A stretch of 64,000 nucleotides of DNA from Sphingopyxis sp. YR583 (GTDB lineage: Bacteria > Pseudomonadota > Alphaproteobacteria > Sphingomonadales > Sphingomonadaceae): the NCBI RefSeq assembly GCF_900108295.1, contig NZ_FNWK01000001.1, positions 496,001 through 560,000 of the forward strand. Direction: 5' to 3'. Position numbers and translations under genes: made by a program. The notes under the pieces are model-generated. The model did not search any database, was not told where the DNA came from, and was given only the letters and a program-made list of their open reading frames with translations. Positions 38,727-47,377 of this stretch are shown here, piece by piece. Positions within the stretch are counted from its first letter, which is position 1, and each line of letters begins with the position of its first letter.

Positions 38727-38801
38727 TCCTCGGTAGCTCAGCGGTAGAGCAATCGACTGTTAATCGATCGGTCGTAGGTTCGAATCCTACCCGGGGAGCC
38801 A
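38727..38801 (+). tRNA. tRNA-Asn (GTT)
   Basis: A full cloverleaf of 75 bases with encoded CCA. The acceptor stem TCCTCGG/CCGGGGA pairs over 7 positions (one T-G). The anticodon loop is CTGTTAA, so GTT reads Asn codons. The T arm is GTAGG-TTCGAAT-CCTAC. The integrase gene starts 156 bases past its 3' end, so this tRNA is the likely attachment site. Confidence 0.97.
38781..38801 (+). other. Probable attachment site at the tRNA-Asn 3' end
   Basis: Tyrosine integrases of the kind encoded at 38958 usually recombine in the 3' part of a tRNA gene. I found no second copy of the CGAATCCTACCCGGGG segment in the window, so the far end of the element, if it survives, lies beyond 64 kb. Confidence 0.5.
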
Positions 38802-38957
38802 TTTCACGTTTGTCGCTGTTCGTCCGCGACCACTTTTTCCCAGAAATCATAGACTTATTGGACTTCGGCGTCCGTCCGCATCTGTTGCTTTTCGTCCTTT
38901 TTCGCGATATGGTGGGGGGAAGAATGGGGGTAAAAAACAAGCGATTCCGAGGCGAAA

Positions 38958-40190
38958 ATGGGCAGATTGACGCAGGCGCATATCCGGGCGGCGCTACAGC
39001 TTTCCGGAAAATATCACGACGGAAACGGACTGATTCTCGTGGTTGGCGAAAACGAATCGGCCAGCTGGATCGCGCGCGTCCAGCACGGCGGGAAGCGCCG
39101 GGAATATGGCCTTGGCAGCTTGCGCGCGGTAAAACTCGGCGAAGCCCGCGAAAAAGCGGCCCTCATAAAGTCCGCGCTCGTGGCAGGGCGCGATCCCTAT
39201 CAGGCACTGCGACCGCCCAAGGAAATGACCCGCACCTTCCGTGAAGCCGCCCTCGCCTTTCTCGAGGCCAAAGCGGCGGACGCCGAGGCCGGCAGCAGCA
39301 AACAGCTGCAGCAAATCTCCTGGCTCGAGACCTATGCCTTTCCTGCGCTGGGCCGGTATCAGGTCCAAAGCATCGACGCCGATGCGATCGCCGCGTGCCT
39401 CCGCCCGATCTGGACCAAAAAGCCGGAGACGGCGCGGAAGGTTCGTAGCCTCATTATCCGCACCCTGCGATTCGCACGGCCCGATGGCGCGCTCTTTATC
39501 GGCACGCTGGGGCCGGCCGTTGCCGATCGCCTGCCCGCGCAGCCCAGAAGCGGAAACTTCGAGGCGATGCCTTACGCCGAAATGCCCGCCTTCATGACGA
39601 AGCTTGCGGGCAAGGGAGGCATGGGCCCGCTGGCTTTGCATCTCGTCATCATGACGGCGGCCCGAAGCGGCGAAGTCCGCGGTGCGCGATGGGAGGAGTT
39701 CGACCTCGATGCGGCGGTCTGGACCGTTCCGGCCGAACGAATGAAGGGGCGGCGCCGGCACCGCGTACCGCTCGCGCCGGCCACCGTCGAACATCTCCGC
39801 GCCCTCGCCCCTGTGCGGCGCCGAGGCAGCGACCTTCTTTTTCCTGCAGCAAGCGGCAAGCCGCTCAGCGACATGACGTTGACGAAGATATTGCGCGACA
39901 TGAATGTCCACGGCACCGTGCACGGTTTCCGGTCGACTTTTCGGGACTGGGCGGCCGAACAGACCAGCCTTCCCGGAGAGGTCGCCGAGGCCGCACTCGC
40001 ACATGCCGTGCCCAAGGCCGTCGAGGCCGCTTACCGTCGCACCGACTTTTTCGACAAGCGCCGCGAGCTCATGGATGGATGGGTGGAGTTCGTGACGAGC
40101 GGCCTGCCGGGCGCCAGGATAGCCGCAGTGGTGCAGCCGAAGATGGTGCGGCGCGGGGCGCCGAAGCGCGGCGCACCGCGTCACGCCTGA
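38958..40190 (+). CDS. Tyrosine-type integrase (DUF4102 family, P4-like)
   Basis: 410 residues. The N-terminal DUF4102 arm-binding domain (GNGLILVVG, SWIARVQHGGKRREYGLGS) is followed by a core-binding domain and the catalytic domain with Arg236 (TAARSGEVRG), His322 and Arg325 (HGFRSTFRDW), His349 and the nucleophile Tyr359. All catalytic residues are present, so it should be active. It would integrate and excise the element at tRNA-Asn. The AlpA-like gene lies just downstream, opposed. Confidence 0.95.
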   Translation: MGRLTQAHIRAALQLSGKYHDGNGLILVVGENESASWIARVQHGGKRREYGLGSLRAVKLGEAREKAALIKSALVAGRDPYQALRPPKEMTRTFREAALAFLEAKAADAEAGSSKQLQQISWLETYAFPALGRYQVQSIDADAIAACLRPIWTKKPETARKVRSLIIRTLRFARPDGALFIGTLGPAVADRLPAQPRSGNFEAMPYAEMPAFMTKLAGKGGMGPLALHLVIMTAARSGEVRGARWEEFDLDAAVWTVPAERMKGRRRHRVPLAPATVEHLRALAPVRRRGSDLLFPAASGKPLSDMTLTKILRDMNVHGTVHGFRSTFRDWAAEQTSLPGEVAEAALAHAVPKAVEAAYRRTDFFDKRRELMDGWVEFVTSGLPGARIAAVVQPKMVRRGAPKRGAPRHA

Positions 40191-40414
40191 CGCGACGCCA
40201 GTTGTTCCGTGAACTGGTCGAGACTGGCGGTGGTTACCCGCGTGCAGGTTCCGATCTTGATCGCGACGAGCGCGCCTTCCGCGATGAGCTGATAAATGCT
40301 CGTCCGGCCGAGCGAGAGCATATCGGCCGCTTCGTTGATCGTCACGCAAAGCGGACGAATCGCCGCCGCGTCCGAATTGCCGACTGTCGAAGACTTGCGT
40401 TGCCGCTTCCTCAT
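40181..40414 (-). CDS. AlpA-like excisionase / helix-turn-helix DNA-binding protein
   Basis: 77 residues: a basic leader, then a MerR-like winged helix (INEAADMLSLGRTSIYQLIAEGALVAIKIG), as found in AlpA and in excisionases of tRNA-targeting elements. It probably assists excision or regulates the integrase. The start region is preceded by a weakly supported 36-codon frame overlapping by ATGA (40411-40521). Confidence 0.82.
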   Translation of the reverse strand: MRKRQRKSSTVGNSDAAAIRPLCVTINEAADMLSLGRTSIYQLIAEGALVAIKIGTCTRVTTASLDQFTEQLASRQA

Positions 40415-41043
40415 CCGGGTTTCATCTCGTCAAATGCGTGGGTTACGGGGGTCCGGCCCTCGAAGATTGCGTGACATGCCGCGAGGAGAGCAACCGGCGA
40501 GCTGGCGATAGGCATCATTGCTTCAACCTGTTCGGACCTCTCCAGGACCGGTATCTCCGCACGGCCCCGTGCCCGACAGTGTCGATCTGCACCATCGACC
40601 CGCCGACCCCGAGAGACAATCTTGTCCGCTCCGGACCATCCTGACGCTTGAGGCAGACGCGCCCTGCCTCGACATTGCACCCCGCGTAACGTCTTGATTT
40701 TCTTACACTAGAGTGCGGAGCTGGGGCTCGCGCGAACCGCAGGCCTTGGCGCCTCGCCGCGCGACCACCTCCCCGAACCGCCGCGATCACTCCGAAGCGG
40801 ACACGGCTTCGCGCGACATCCGCACGGAATGGGTGCAATCTGCAATGTACATAAATGGCCCGAACAAGATGCTGCAATGAACAGGCTTCATGCGCAGCCA
40901 TTACTTATTTCCGATAAGTATCATTTAAATATATCCCGATACGACACAAATACATTATTAACGCCTGATCCATATCATCGACGCATCGATACAGTTCTTG
41001 TTCCACCCTAGTCAGGAACAAGGTCAGTAAGGGGATGCGTCTT
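40415..41043. other. Non-coding gap before the pilus operon
   Basis: No convincing gene in 630 bases. The stretch 40,850-41,010 is much richer in AT than its surroundings and probably holds the pilus operon promoter. It includes a perfect inverted repeat TACTTAT-TTCCG-ATAAGTA at 40902-40920. Confidence 0.6.
40902..40920. promoter_or_regulatory. Inverted repeat in the pilus operon promoter region
   Basis: The 7-bp arms TACTTAT and ATAAGTA flank TTCCG. It is located about 125 bases upstream of the first pilus gene in AT-rich DNA, and looks like an operator. The regulator is unknown; the MarR-like protein encoded at 46426 is one candidate. Confidence 0.5.
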
Positions 41044-41595
41044 ATGACTTATAAATTCAGCAAAGCGCTGACCGCCGGCTTCGCCATTGCTGCGATGAGC
41101 GTGGCTCCATCGGCGCACGCCGACATTACAGGGACGATCGACGCGACGATCACCCTCGAAGCGGGCTGCATCATCAATGGTCAGAACCTTGATGACAGCG
41201 CGACCGGCGCAGATTTCGGCACCATCGACTTCGGAACCGAGAACACGCTGTTCGTTCAGAGCGACGCCGAGGTGCTGAACGGCGGCGGCGCGCTTTCGAT
41301 CCAGTGCAGCCCCGGCATCACCCCTATATTGTCGTTCGAAGCGGGCGAGAATGACGGCGAAGGCTCCGGCGTCGGCCTTCGCGCGATGGCGCATTCGGGC
41401 ACCCCCGGCCAGTTCGTTACCTATAATCTCTACGCGGATTCGGGCCGATCGACGCTGATCCCGATCGGAGGCGACATCGTCCTCGCGTCGACCGGCGCGG
41501 TGCAGACGGTCAATGTCTATGGCCGCGCTTTTGGCGAAGCCGGACTGATCCCCGGCACCTACAGCGACACGGTCACCGTCGTCCTCGAGCTCTGA
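41044..41595 (+). CDS. Spore coat U domain pilin subunit 1 (archaic chaperone-usher)
   Basis: 183 residues from ATG 41044; the ATG at 41035 directly abuts the AAGGGG binding site and is less likely. It has a signal peptide ending in SAHA-D. The mature protein has the SCPU domain pattern: AGCIINGQ near the start with the first conserved cysteine, IQCSPG with the second, and the GTYSDTVTVVLEL end strand. It probably forms the main pilus rod. It is the first gene of a five-gene operon resembling csu. Confidence 0.9.
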   Translation: MTYKFSKALTAGFAIAAMSVAPSAHADITGTIDATITLEAGCIINGQNLDDSATGADFGTIDFGTENTLFVQSDAEVLNGGGALSIQCSPGITPILSFEAGENDGEGSGVGLRAMAHSGTPGQFVTYNLYADSGRSTLIPIGGDIVLASTGAVQTVNVYGRAFGEAGLIPGTYSDTVTVVLEL

Positions 41596-41629
41596 CAACC
41601 AGAACCCTCAGCGCGGCACTCAGACTGGC

Positions 41630-42199
41630 ATGGCCCTACCCATGACGGACACTCTGGAACAAAGGCGCCGGGCGCTGGCCGCCCTCCTCGTTATGGTCGC
41701 GAGCGGGGGCGGCCTTTCCTTTCCGGCGCGAGCCGAGACGACCGCCGATTTCGACGTGACGGCGCGGATCGAACCCGGCTGTCTTGTCGACGGCCTCGGC
41801 TCCGCCGGCAATGCCGGGACGATCGGCACGCTCGACTTCGGCGAGGATTCGAGCCTCTCGACGGCGACGCATAATGCAACGACGACCGGTTCGCAGGCCA
41901 TTCGTCTGCGCTGCACGCCCGGCGTCAGCCTGACGATGAGTATCGATGGCGGCACGCATCTCGCATCCGGCGCGCGTCACTTGCAGCGCGGCGGCGATAC
42001 CGGCTCACGCGTCGCCTACAGCCTCTGCCGCGACGCGGGCTGTACCCAGCCGATCCCGGTGGGCGGCACGAGCGGCGTCACCGTAACGGCGGCCAATGCG
42101 AACGACGTCCGCCTGCCCGTCTATGCGACGCTCACCCTCCCCGGCGGCCGTATTCCCGGAGTCTATTCCGATCGGCTCACGGTCACATTGTCATGGTGA
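41630..42199 (+). CDS. Spore coat U domain pilin subunit 2
   Basis: 189 residues. A signal sequence (LAALLVMVASGGGLSFPARAE) precedes an SCPU domain with cysteines in EPGCLVDG and LRCTPG, plus an additional pair in YSLCRDAGC, and the GVYSDRLTVTLSW end strand. It is a second subunit, related to the first. The spacing is 34 bases, in the same direction. Confidence 0.88.
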   Translation: MALPMTDTLEQRRRALAALLVMVASGGGLSFPARAETTADFDVTARIEPGCLVDGLGSAGNAGTIGTLDFGEDSSLSTATHNATTTGSQAIRLRCTPGVSLTMSIDGGTHLASGARHLQRGGDTGSRVAYSLCRDAGCTQPIPVGGTSGVTVTAANANDVRLPVYATLTLPGGRIPGVYSDRLTVTLSW

Positions 42200-42212
42200 A
42201 GGGGACCAGATC

Positions 42213-42953
42213 ATGAAGACCATCTATCTCTCGCTCGCGCTTCTCTTCGTTGCGCTCCTTCTCCTCATCATTTCCCCTTCGGCGGGTGCCCAGCAACCCG
42301 GCTCGGTCCTCATCTGGCCGGTCAATCCGGTCATCGAAGCCGACAAGAAGGCGGCTGCGCTATGGCTGGAAAATCCAGGCAAGAGCTCCGTCACACTTCA
42401 GGTGCGCGTCTATGCGTGGGAGCAGACCGACGGGAAGAATGTCTATGCGGCGCAGGACGCCGTTGTCGGCACGCCGCCGATCGTCACGATCGCGCCCGGC
42501 ACGAAGCAGCTTGTTCGTCTGACCCGTATGGGCGCCATCCCCGCCAGTGCCGAGACGCCCTACCGCATCATCATCGACGAAGTGCCGGTCGAAGCCCGCG
42601 AGCCTGCCGCGCCCGGAGCCGGAATCTCGTTTCGCATGCGATATTCGGTGCCGCTGTTCGTCGCGGGCGCGGTACCGGCAAAAAATGCTCCCGCACCGAT
42701 GCCGAAACTGGTCTGGCGCGTGGTCGCCGAAGGGGGATCACGCTTTGTCGAGGTCCGGAACGATGGTCCGGTGCACGCCCGGCTTACCGAGGCGGTTATC
42801 GACGGCACCATGCCGCTCGGCGAAGGCCTGCTCGGCTATGTGCTTGCCGGCCGCATGATGCGCTGGCCGCTTCCCGATCGCGCTACCCCCACGTCCCTGC
42901 GCGCGGCAGTGAACGGCCTCCCCTCGACGCCGATCGAGCGGGCTGCGGACTGA
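42213..42953 (+). CDS. Periplasmic pilus chaperone (PapD-like)
   Basis: 246 residues, AAGGGGACC before the ATG. A signal peptide is followed by two immunoglobulin-like domains; domain 1 has SVLIWPVNPVIEADKKAAALWLEN and the RLTRMG strand G1, with TPYRIIIDEVP as the conserved interdomain segment. It would hold pilin subunits by donor-strand complementation and pass them to the usher. Confidence 0.92.
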   Translation: MKTIYLSLALLFVALLLLIISPSAGAQQPGSVLIWPVNPVIEADKKAAALWLENPGKSSVTLQVRVYAWEQTDGKNVYAAQDAVVGTPPIVTIAPGTKQLVRLTRMGAIPASAETPYRIIIDEVPVEAREPAAPGAGISFRMRYSVPLFVAGAVPAKNAPAPMPKLVWRVVAEGGSRFVEVRNDGPVHARLTEAVIDGTMPLGEGLLGYVLAGRMMRWPLPDRATPTSLRAAVNGLPSTPIERAAD

Positions 42954-42957
42954 TGCC

Positions 42958-45312
42958 ATGGCGAACCACCGCGCGATATATTCGCTAGGCGGGATTCTGG
43001 GCGCGCTGGCGATCATGGTGCCGGTATCCGCATCATGCGCAAGCGAAGGACTGGCCAGCTTCGGCGACCTCCCGCCGCCGCCGCGCAGCGTCGCGAGCGG
43101 CGCCGACCAGCAGCTGCTCCTCGAACTCATCGTCAATGAGCGGCGGAGCGGCATCGTGGCGCCGGTGCAGCTCGCCGGGAGCCGCTTTCGCGTCGAGCTT
43201 GCCGATCTTCGCAAGGCGGGGCTCCAGGTCGGCGCGCAGACGGCGAGTGTCTATATCGACGAGCTCCCGGGCATGGCGGCCGCCTATGACGTCCCCTCAC
43301 AGCAATTGCGGCTGACCGCAGCGCCGGACTATTTCCCCGTGCAGCGCGTCGGGAAGGCGCGGCGGACGTTCGAGCCGGCATCCTACGACATGGGGGCGCT
43401 GCTCAACTATGATGTCTATGTGAGCGGAGGCGGCGACCGCAAACCGCAGGCCTCGCTCTGGCACGAGGCGCGCATGTTCAGCGGCGCCGGCGTCGTCTCG
43501 ACGACCGGGGTCTTACGCAGCGGCGGCAAGGCCTATGTCCGCTACGATACGAGCTGGCGCCGGTCCGATGAGGCGACCGCCGTCACGCTCGAGGCGGGCG
43601 ACCTTGTCACGCGCACGCTGCCCTGGGCCTCCGCCGTCCGGCTCGGCGGCATCCAGGTCTCGCGCGACTTCGCAGTCCGCCCGGATATCATCACCTATCC
43701 GCTACCGGCCTTTGCCGGCCGTGCGGCGCTCCCTTCGACGGTCGATCTCATCGTCAGCGGACAGCGCGTGGGAGGCGCCGCCGTTAACCCGGGGCCGTTC
43801 GCTATCGAAAATCTGCCGCCGATCACCGGCGCGGGCGAAGCCAATCTCGTCGTCACCGATATGCACGGCCGCAGCATCTCGACCTCGATGCCCTTCTATG
43901 TTTCGAGCGCCCTGCTCCACCCGGGGCTTACCGACTTCGCGCTCGCCATGGGCGCGTTTCGCGAAAATTATGGCGTCAGGAATTTCGATTATGGCGGCGT
44001 CGCCGGCTCGGCCTCGCTTCGCCACGGGCTTTCCGATGCGGTCACGCTCGAAGTGCGCGCCGAGATCGCCGACGACATGCAACTTGCCGGCGGCGGCGCG
44101 GTCGTCCGTCTCGGCGCCGGCGGCGTCGTGAGCGGCTCTTACAGTCGCAGTTTTAGGAGCGAAACGGACGGCGGCAACGGCGAACAATGGACGGTCGGGT
44201 ATGAGTATCAGGCGCGCCGCTTTTCGGTCGCGCTCCGTCACAGCCGCGAGAGCGCCGGCTATGTCGATCTCGGCCTGATCGAGACGATCCGCGCGCATGC
44301 TACTCGCGACATCAGCTCGGCGACGCTCAGCCTCTCGCTGGGACCGGGCGGCACGGTCGGACTCGGCTATTTCGCGATCCGCGAAGATAACGGCCGCAAC
44401 ACACGGATCGGCAACGCCTCCTTTTCGCTACCGGTGTGGCGCGGGAGCCGGATCAACGCCAGCGCTTCGCACGAATTCGAAGACCAGAGCTGGTCAGGCG
44501 CCCTCACCCTGTCGGTTCCGCTCGGCGGCAACCGCGGTACTGTCGCGGCGGGGCTGACGGACCTGCCGGGTGGCGGGGCCGGCTGGCGCGCCGATTATTC
44601 GCGTGCCATCCCGAGCGACGGCGGATGGGGCTGGAGCGCGAGCGCCGCCGGCCAGCGCGGCGACCTTGCTCTTCGCGGCGATGTCGCCTGGCGCACCGAC
44701 CCCGTGCTTTTGCGCGCCGGCGCCTATGGCAGCGGTGACGCGACCTGGTGGGCGGGCGCAAGCGGTTCGCTTGTCTTCATGGATGACAGCGTCTTCGCCG
44801 CCAACCGCGTCCCGGATGCGTTCGTGATCGTGAGCACCGGCGGCGAAGCCGGTATCCCGGTTCGCTACGAAAACCAGCTGGTGGGACGCACCAACGCCGA
44901 CGGAAAGCTCCTCATCCCCTGGGGCACGGCCTATTATCCCGGGCAGTATGAGATCGACACGCTGGATTTCGATGCCGATGTCGCCGCGCCCTTGGTCAGC
45001 CAGCGCGTCGCAGTCGCGCGCGGCAGCGGTCATATCGTCCGTTTCCCGGTCACGCGGATGCGCGCTGCACGGCTCGTCGTACGCGATGCGGACGGCAGTG
45101 TACTTCCTGCGGGCACCTCGGTGCGGATTGGCGCAAGCGCGGCGATCATCGGCTGGGACGGGCTTCTCTTCATCGAGAATCTCGATGAGGGCGCGATTGC
45201 AGAGATCGAGATCGCGGGCCGTCATTGCCGCCTCGACCTCGCCCTGCCCGCCAAATCGTCGGACGCAGGGTCCATCATCGATCTGGGAGAGCGGACATGC
45301 GCGTTGCATTGA
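42958..45312 (+). CDS. Outer membrane usher protein (PapC/CsuD family)
   Basis: 784 residues with an N-terminal signal. N-terminal periplasmic domain (about 40-150), a 24-strand barrel region with many alternating strands (for example SLRHGLSDAVTLEVRAEIADD location about 345-370), an inserted plug, and C-terminal beta domains (VPVRYENQLVGRTNADGKLLIPW). It secretes and assembles the pilus. It starts 4 bases after the chaperone stop and overlaps the adhesin start by 16 bases. Confidence 0.94.
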   Translation: MANHRAIYSLGGILGALAIMVPVSASCASEGLASFGDLPPPPRSVASGADQQLLLELIVNERRSGIVAPVQLAGSRFRVELADLRKAGLQVGAQTASVYIDELPGMAAAYDVPSQQLRLTAAPDYFPVQRVGKARRTFEPASYDMGALLNYDVYVSGGGDRKPQASLWHEARMFSGAGVVSTTGVLRSGGKAYVRYDTSWRRSDEATAVTLEAGDLVTRTLPWASAVRLGGIQVSRDFAVRPDIITYPLPAFAGRAALPSTVDLIVSGQRVGGAAVNPGPFAIENLPPITGAGEANLVVTDMHGRSISTSMPFYVSSALLHPGLTDFALAMGAFRENYGVRNFDYGGVAGSASLRHGLSDAVTLEVRAEIADDMQLAGGGAVVRLGAGGVVSGSYSRSFRSETDGGNGEQWTVGYEYQARRFSVALRHSRESAGYVDLGLIETIRAHATRDISSATLSLSLGPGGTVGLGYFAIREDNGRNTRIGNASFSLPVWRGSRINASASHEFEDQSWSGALTLSVPLGGNRGTVAAGLTDLPGGGAGWRADYSRAIPSDGGWGWSASAAGQRGDLALRGDVAWRTDPVLLRAGAYGSGDATWWAGASGSLVFMDDSVFAANRVPDAFVIVSTGGEAGIPVRYENQLVGRTNADGKLLIPWGTAYYPGQYEIDTLDFDADVAAPLVSQRVAVARGSGHIVRFPVTRMRAARLVVRDADGSVLPAGTSVRIGASAAIIGWDGLLFIENLDEGAIAEIEIAGRHCRLDLALPAKSSDAGSIIDLGERTCALH

Positions 45313-46280
45313 GCAAACTGGCCGTTGCGGCTGCCCTCGCATTCGCGCCGGGAAGCGCTCTCGCCTGCACCGTCGCGGGCGCGACAACCGACCTTGGGAG
45401 TCACAGCAGCTATGTTGCGGCGGCGAGCGCCCGAACCGGCAGCGGCTCGGCGGGCCTGAGCTGCGACGTGCTTCTCGCCGTTCTCTCGGCCCATTATGTC
45501 GCGCTCCGCGTCGACGCCTCGACCTTCCAGCTCACGGGTCCCGGCGGAAGCAGCATCGCCTATCAGGCTTCGCTGACCCCCAATGGTACCGCGCTTGCCG
45601 CCGGCAATTTCGTGAACCTCTCGTCGATCAGCATTCTCAGCCTCTTCGCGGGAACCAACAGCAGCGTGCCGATCTACATCCGCACCATTCCGACGTCAGG
45701 GCTGCGCGCCGGGACCTATAAAGGGCATATCGACCTGCGCTGGTATTATTCGGTCTGCTCGCTCGGGGTCGCGGTCTGCCTTGCGCAATCGTCGAGCCCC
45801 GGCTTCAACCGGCCGCTGATCGGCCCGATCGATTGGGGAACGGGAACCGCGGTGCGCGTTTCGATCGAGCTCAGGATCGCGAACGACTGCATCATCCAGG
45901 CGCCCGACGCCGACTTCGGCGCCGCGCCGCTCGCCGGAAGCTTCAACCCTGTCACCCGGACGATCCAGATCCGTTGCAGCGCGGGCGCGGCCTATTCGGT
46001 CGGGCTCGACAATGGCAGCCATGCGCTCGGCTCGGTGCGCCGGATGCAGGGGAGCGGCGGGTATCTCGCCTATGAAATCTATAAATCAGCGACGTCGCCA
46101 GATCGCTGGGGCAAGGTGGGTGCCGAACGGCGCGCAAGTTCGGCCGCCGACGTCAACGCGGGCATCTATGATTCGGCGACGACCCAGAGCTTCACCTACC
46201 GCGCCGCCATCGATCCTTCGCAGCCCACGCCGCCCGCGGGGACGTACAGCGACACCGTCATCCTCGATGTCGAGTTTTGA
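45297..46280 (+). CDS. Two-domain spore coat U protein, probable tip adhesin (CsuE-like)
   Basis: 327 residues from ATG 45297. A signal peptide ends near ALA-C. Two SCPU domains follow: residues 20-175, with CTVAG and LSCDVL, and 195-327, with NDCIIQAPDADFG and IRCSAG, ending GTYSDTVILDVEF. Double-domain SCPU proteins with a hydrophobic first domain sit at the tip of Csu-type pili and bind surfaces. It is the last gene of the operon. Confidence 0.88.
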   Translation: MRVALSKLAVAAALAFAPGSALACTVAGATTDLGSHSSYVAAASARTGSGSAGLSCDVLLAVLSAHYVALRVDASTFQLTGPGGSSIAYQASLTPNGTALAAGNFVNLSSISILSLFAGTNSSVPIYIRTIPTSGLRAGTYKGHIDLRWYYSVCSLGVAVCLAQSSSPGFNRPLIGPIDWGTGTAVRVSIELRIANDCIIQAPDADFGAAPLAGSFNPVTRTIQIRCSAGAAYSVGLDNGSHALGSVRRMQGSGGYLAYEIYKSATSPDRWGKVGAERRASSAADVNAGIYDSATTQSFTYRAAIDPSQPTPPAGTYSDTVILDVEF

Positions 46281-46323
46281 ATCGCCGCGCTTCCTGGCAC
46301 CTCAGCCGATCGGAAGGCGTCAG

Positions 46324-46355
46324 ATCGTCCGGATCGCAATCGATCCGGATCGGAC
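46324..46355. repeat. CCGGAT-box repeat, copy 1 (upstream of MarR-like gene)
   Basis: This stretch, with GTCCGGATCG and GATCCGGATCGGA about 14 bases apart, recurs with few changes at 50182-50212 before the excalibur gene. ATCCGGAT is a palindrome. Both copies stand 60-100 bases upstream of a start codon, so they look like binding sites of one regulator. Confidence 0.6.
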
Positions 46356-46425
46356 ACGAAAGCCAGCCGGAGCGGACTAAAATCGAGGATATTTGCGTCG
46401 TCATCTTCGTTGAAAGGTGACCGAG

Positions 46426-46983
46426 ATGGGACAGTCCAGCCTGGCGGCGCGCGATATGAATGATAGGCGTAGCGGAAAGCCCGAAGACTTCGAGCACCAT
46501 GTCTCGACACTCATCCTGCAGCTCGAGGAACTTCTCGCCGAGAGGCCCCGTATCGGCGGGCAATCCCAGACCTCCCTGCGTCCGTCCCCCGGAACGCCCC
46601 GCAACGATGAGTATCCGCCCGACCATAGGATCGCTGACCTCAAAAGCTTCCCGCAAGGACGAGCGGCCCGCGCCCGCGAACTCATACGCCAGCGCCAGCT
46701 GCGCAGCCAGTTTCTTCCCCCCTCGCTTTTCGGCGAACCTGGCTGGGATATGCTGCTCGACCTCTACGCCGCCCATTATCAATCCAAGCCCGTTTCGGTG
46801 TCGAGCCTGTGCATCGCCTCCGGGGTTCCGGCCACCACCGCGCTGCGCGCCATCGAGACGATGGAACGCGAAGGCTGCCTCATCCGCGAGCGCGATCCCA
46901 GCGACAAGCGCCGTATCTTCCTGCGAATCAGCGAAGCCCGACGCGCCGAGCTCGACGCCTATTTCGACCAGTTGGGCAGCTGA
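46426..46983 (+). CDS. MarR-like winged-helix regulator, copy 1
   Basis: 185 residues from ATG 46426 (GAAAGG 8 bases before). The N-terminal 90 residues are polar and of low complexity. The C-terminal part is a MarR-type winged helix (FGEPGWDMLLDLYAAHYQ, VSSLCIASGVPATTALRAIETMEREG, SDKRRIFLRISE). It is clearly paralogous to the protein at 49400. It may regulate the preceding pilus operon or other cargo genes. Confidence 0.85.
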   Translation: MGQSSLAARDMNDRRSGKPEDFEHHVSTLILQLEELLAERPRIGGQSQTSLRPSPGTPRNDEYPPDHRIADLKSFPQGRAARARELIRQRQLRSQFLPPSLFGEPGWDMLLDLYAAHYQSKPVSVSSLCIASGVPATTALRAIETMEREGCLIRERDPSDKRRIFLRISEARRAELDAYFDQLGS

Positions 46984-47237
46984 GTCCCGCGCCCGTCGAT
47001 CGGGCACCCTGCCCATCCGCCTGTGCGGTTTCGGGCGCTCCGTGCGTCTTGAATAATGGGCAGAAGCAATTGCCGGTTGCTCCACTTTGGGATAATTTGA
47101 AAGCGGGGAACGGGACGACGCGGGCGCACGATGCTGATCACGACAAAGTTAAAGAACGCCCGGTACCGTGGCAGATGCAGTCTCGATTCCGGGATGGCAA
47201 ATGCAAATGAAAAACAACGAAAAAATCTGAAATGCAG

Positions 47238-47261
47238 AACCGGTAGCCGCGGCAACCGGTT
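47238..47261. promoter_or_regulatory. Inverted repeat upstream of the LuxR-type gene
   Basis: AACCGGT and ACCGGTT form perfect 7-bp arms around 10 bases. It is 117 bases before the ATG at 47378. The remaining gap 46984-47377 has no supportable gene but a region around 47,200 with many A residues. Confidence 0.5.
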
Positions 47262-47377
47262 TGGCTACTCGTCCTGGTGATTTGGGACATGGTTCGATTC
47301 ATGTTAACCTCTTTTATGGCTTCGACCTCCCTCTCTTGGTTTCGGCGGAATCGGCTGACTTGGACGGAACGGACGTC

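Noticed and set aside
40411..40521. 36-codon minus-strand frame overlapping the AlpA-like start (ATGA)
   Set aside because: The overlap looks like coupling, but there is no clear binding site and no recognisable domain; I would not call it a gene without conservation.
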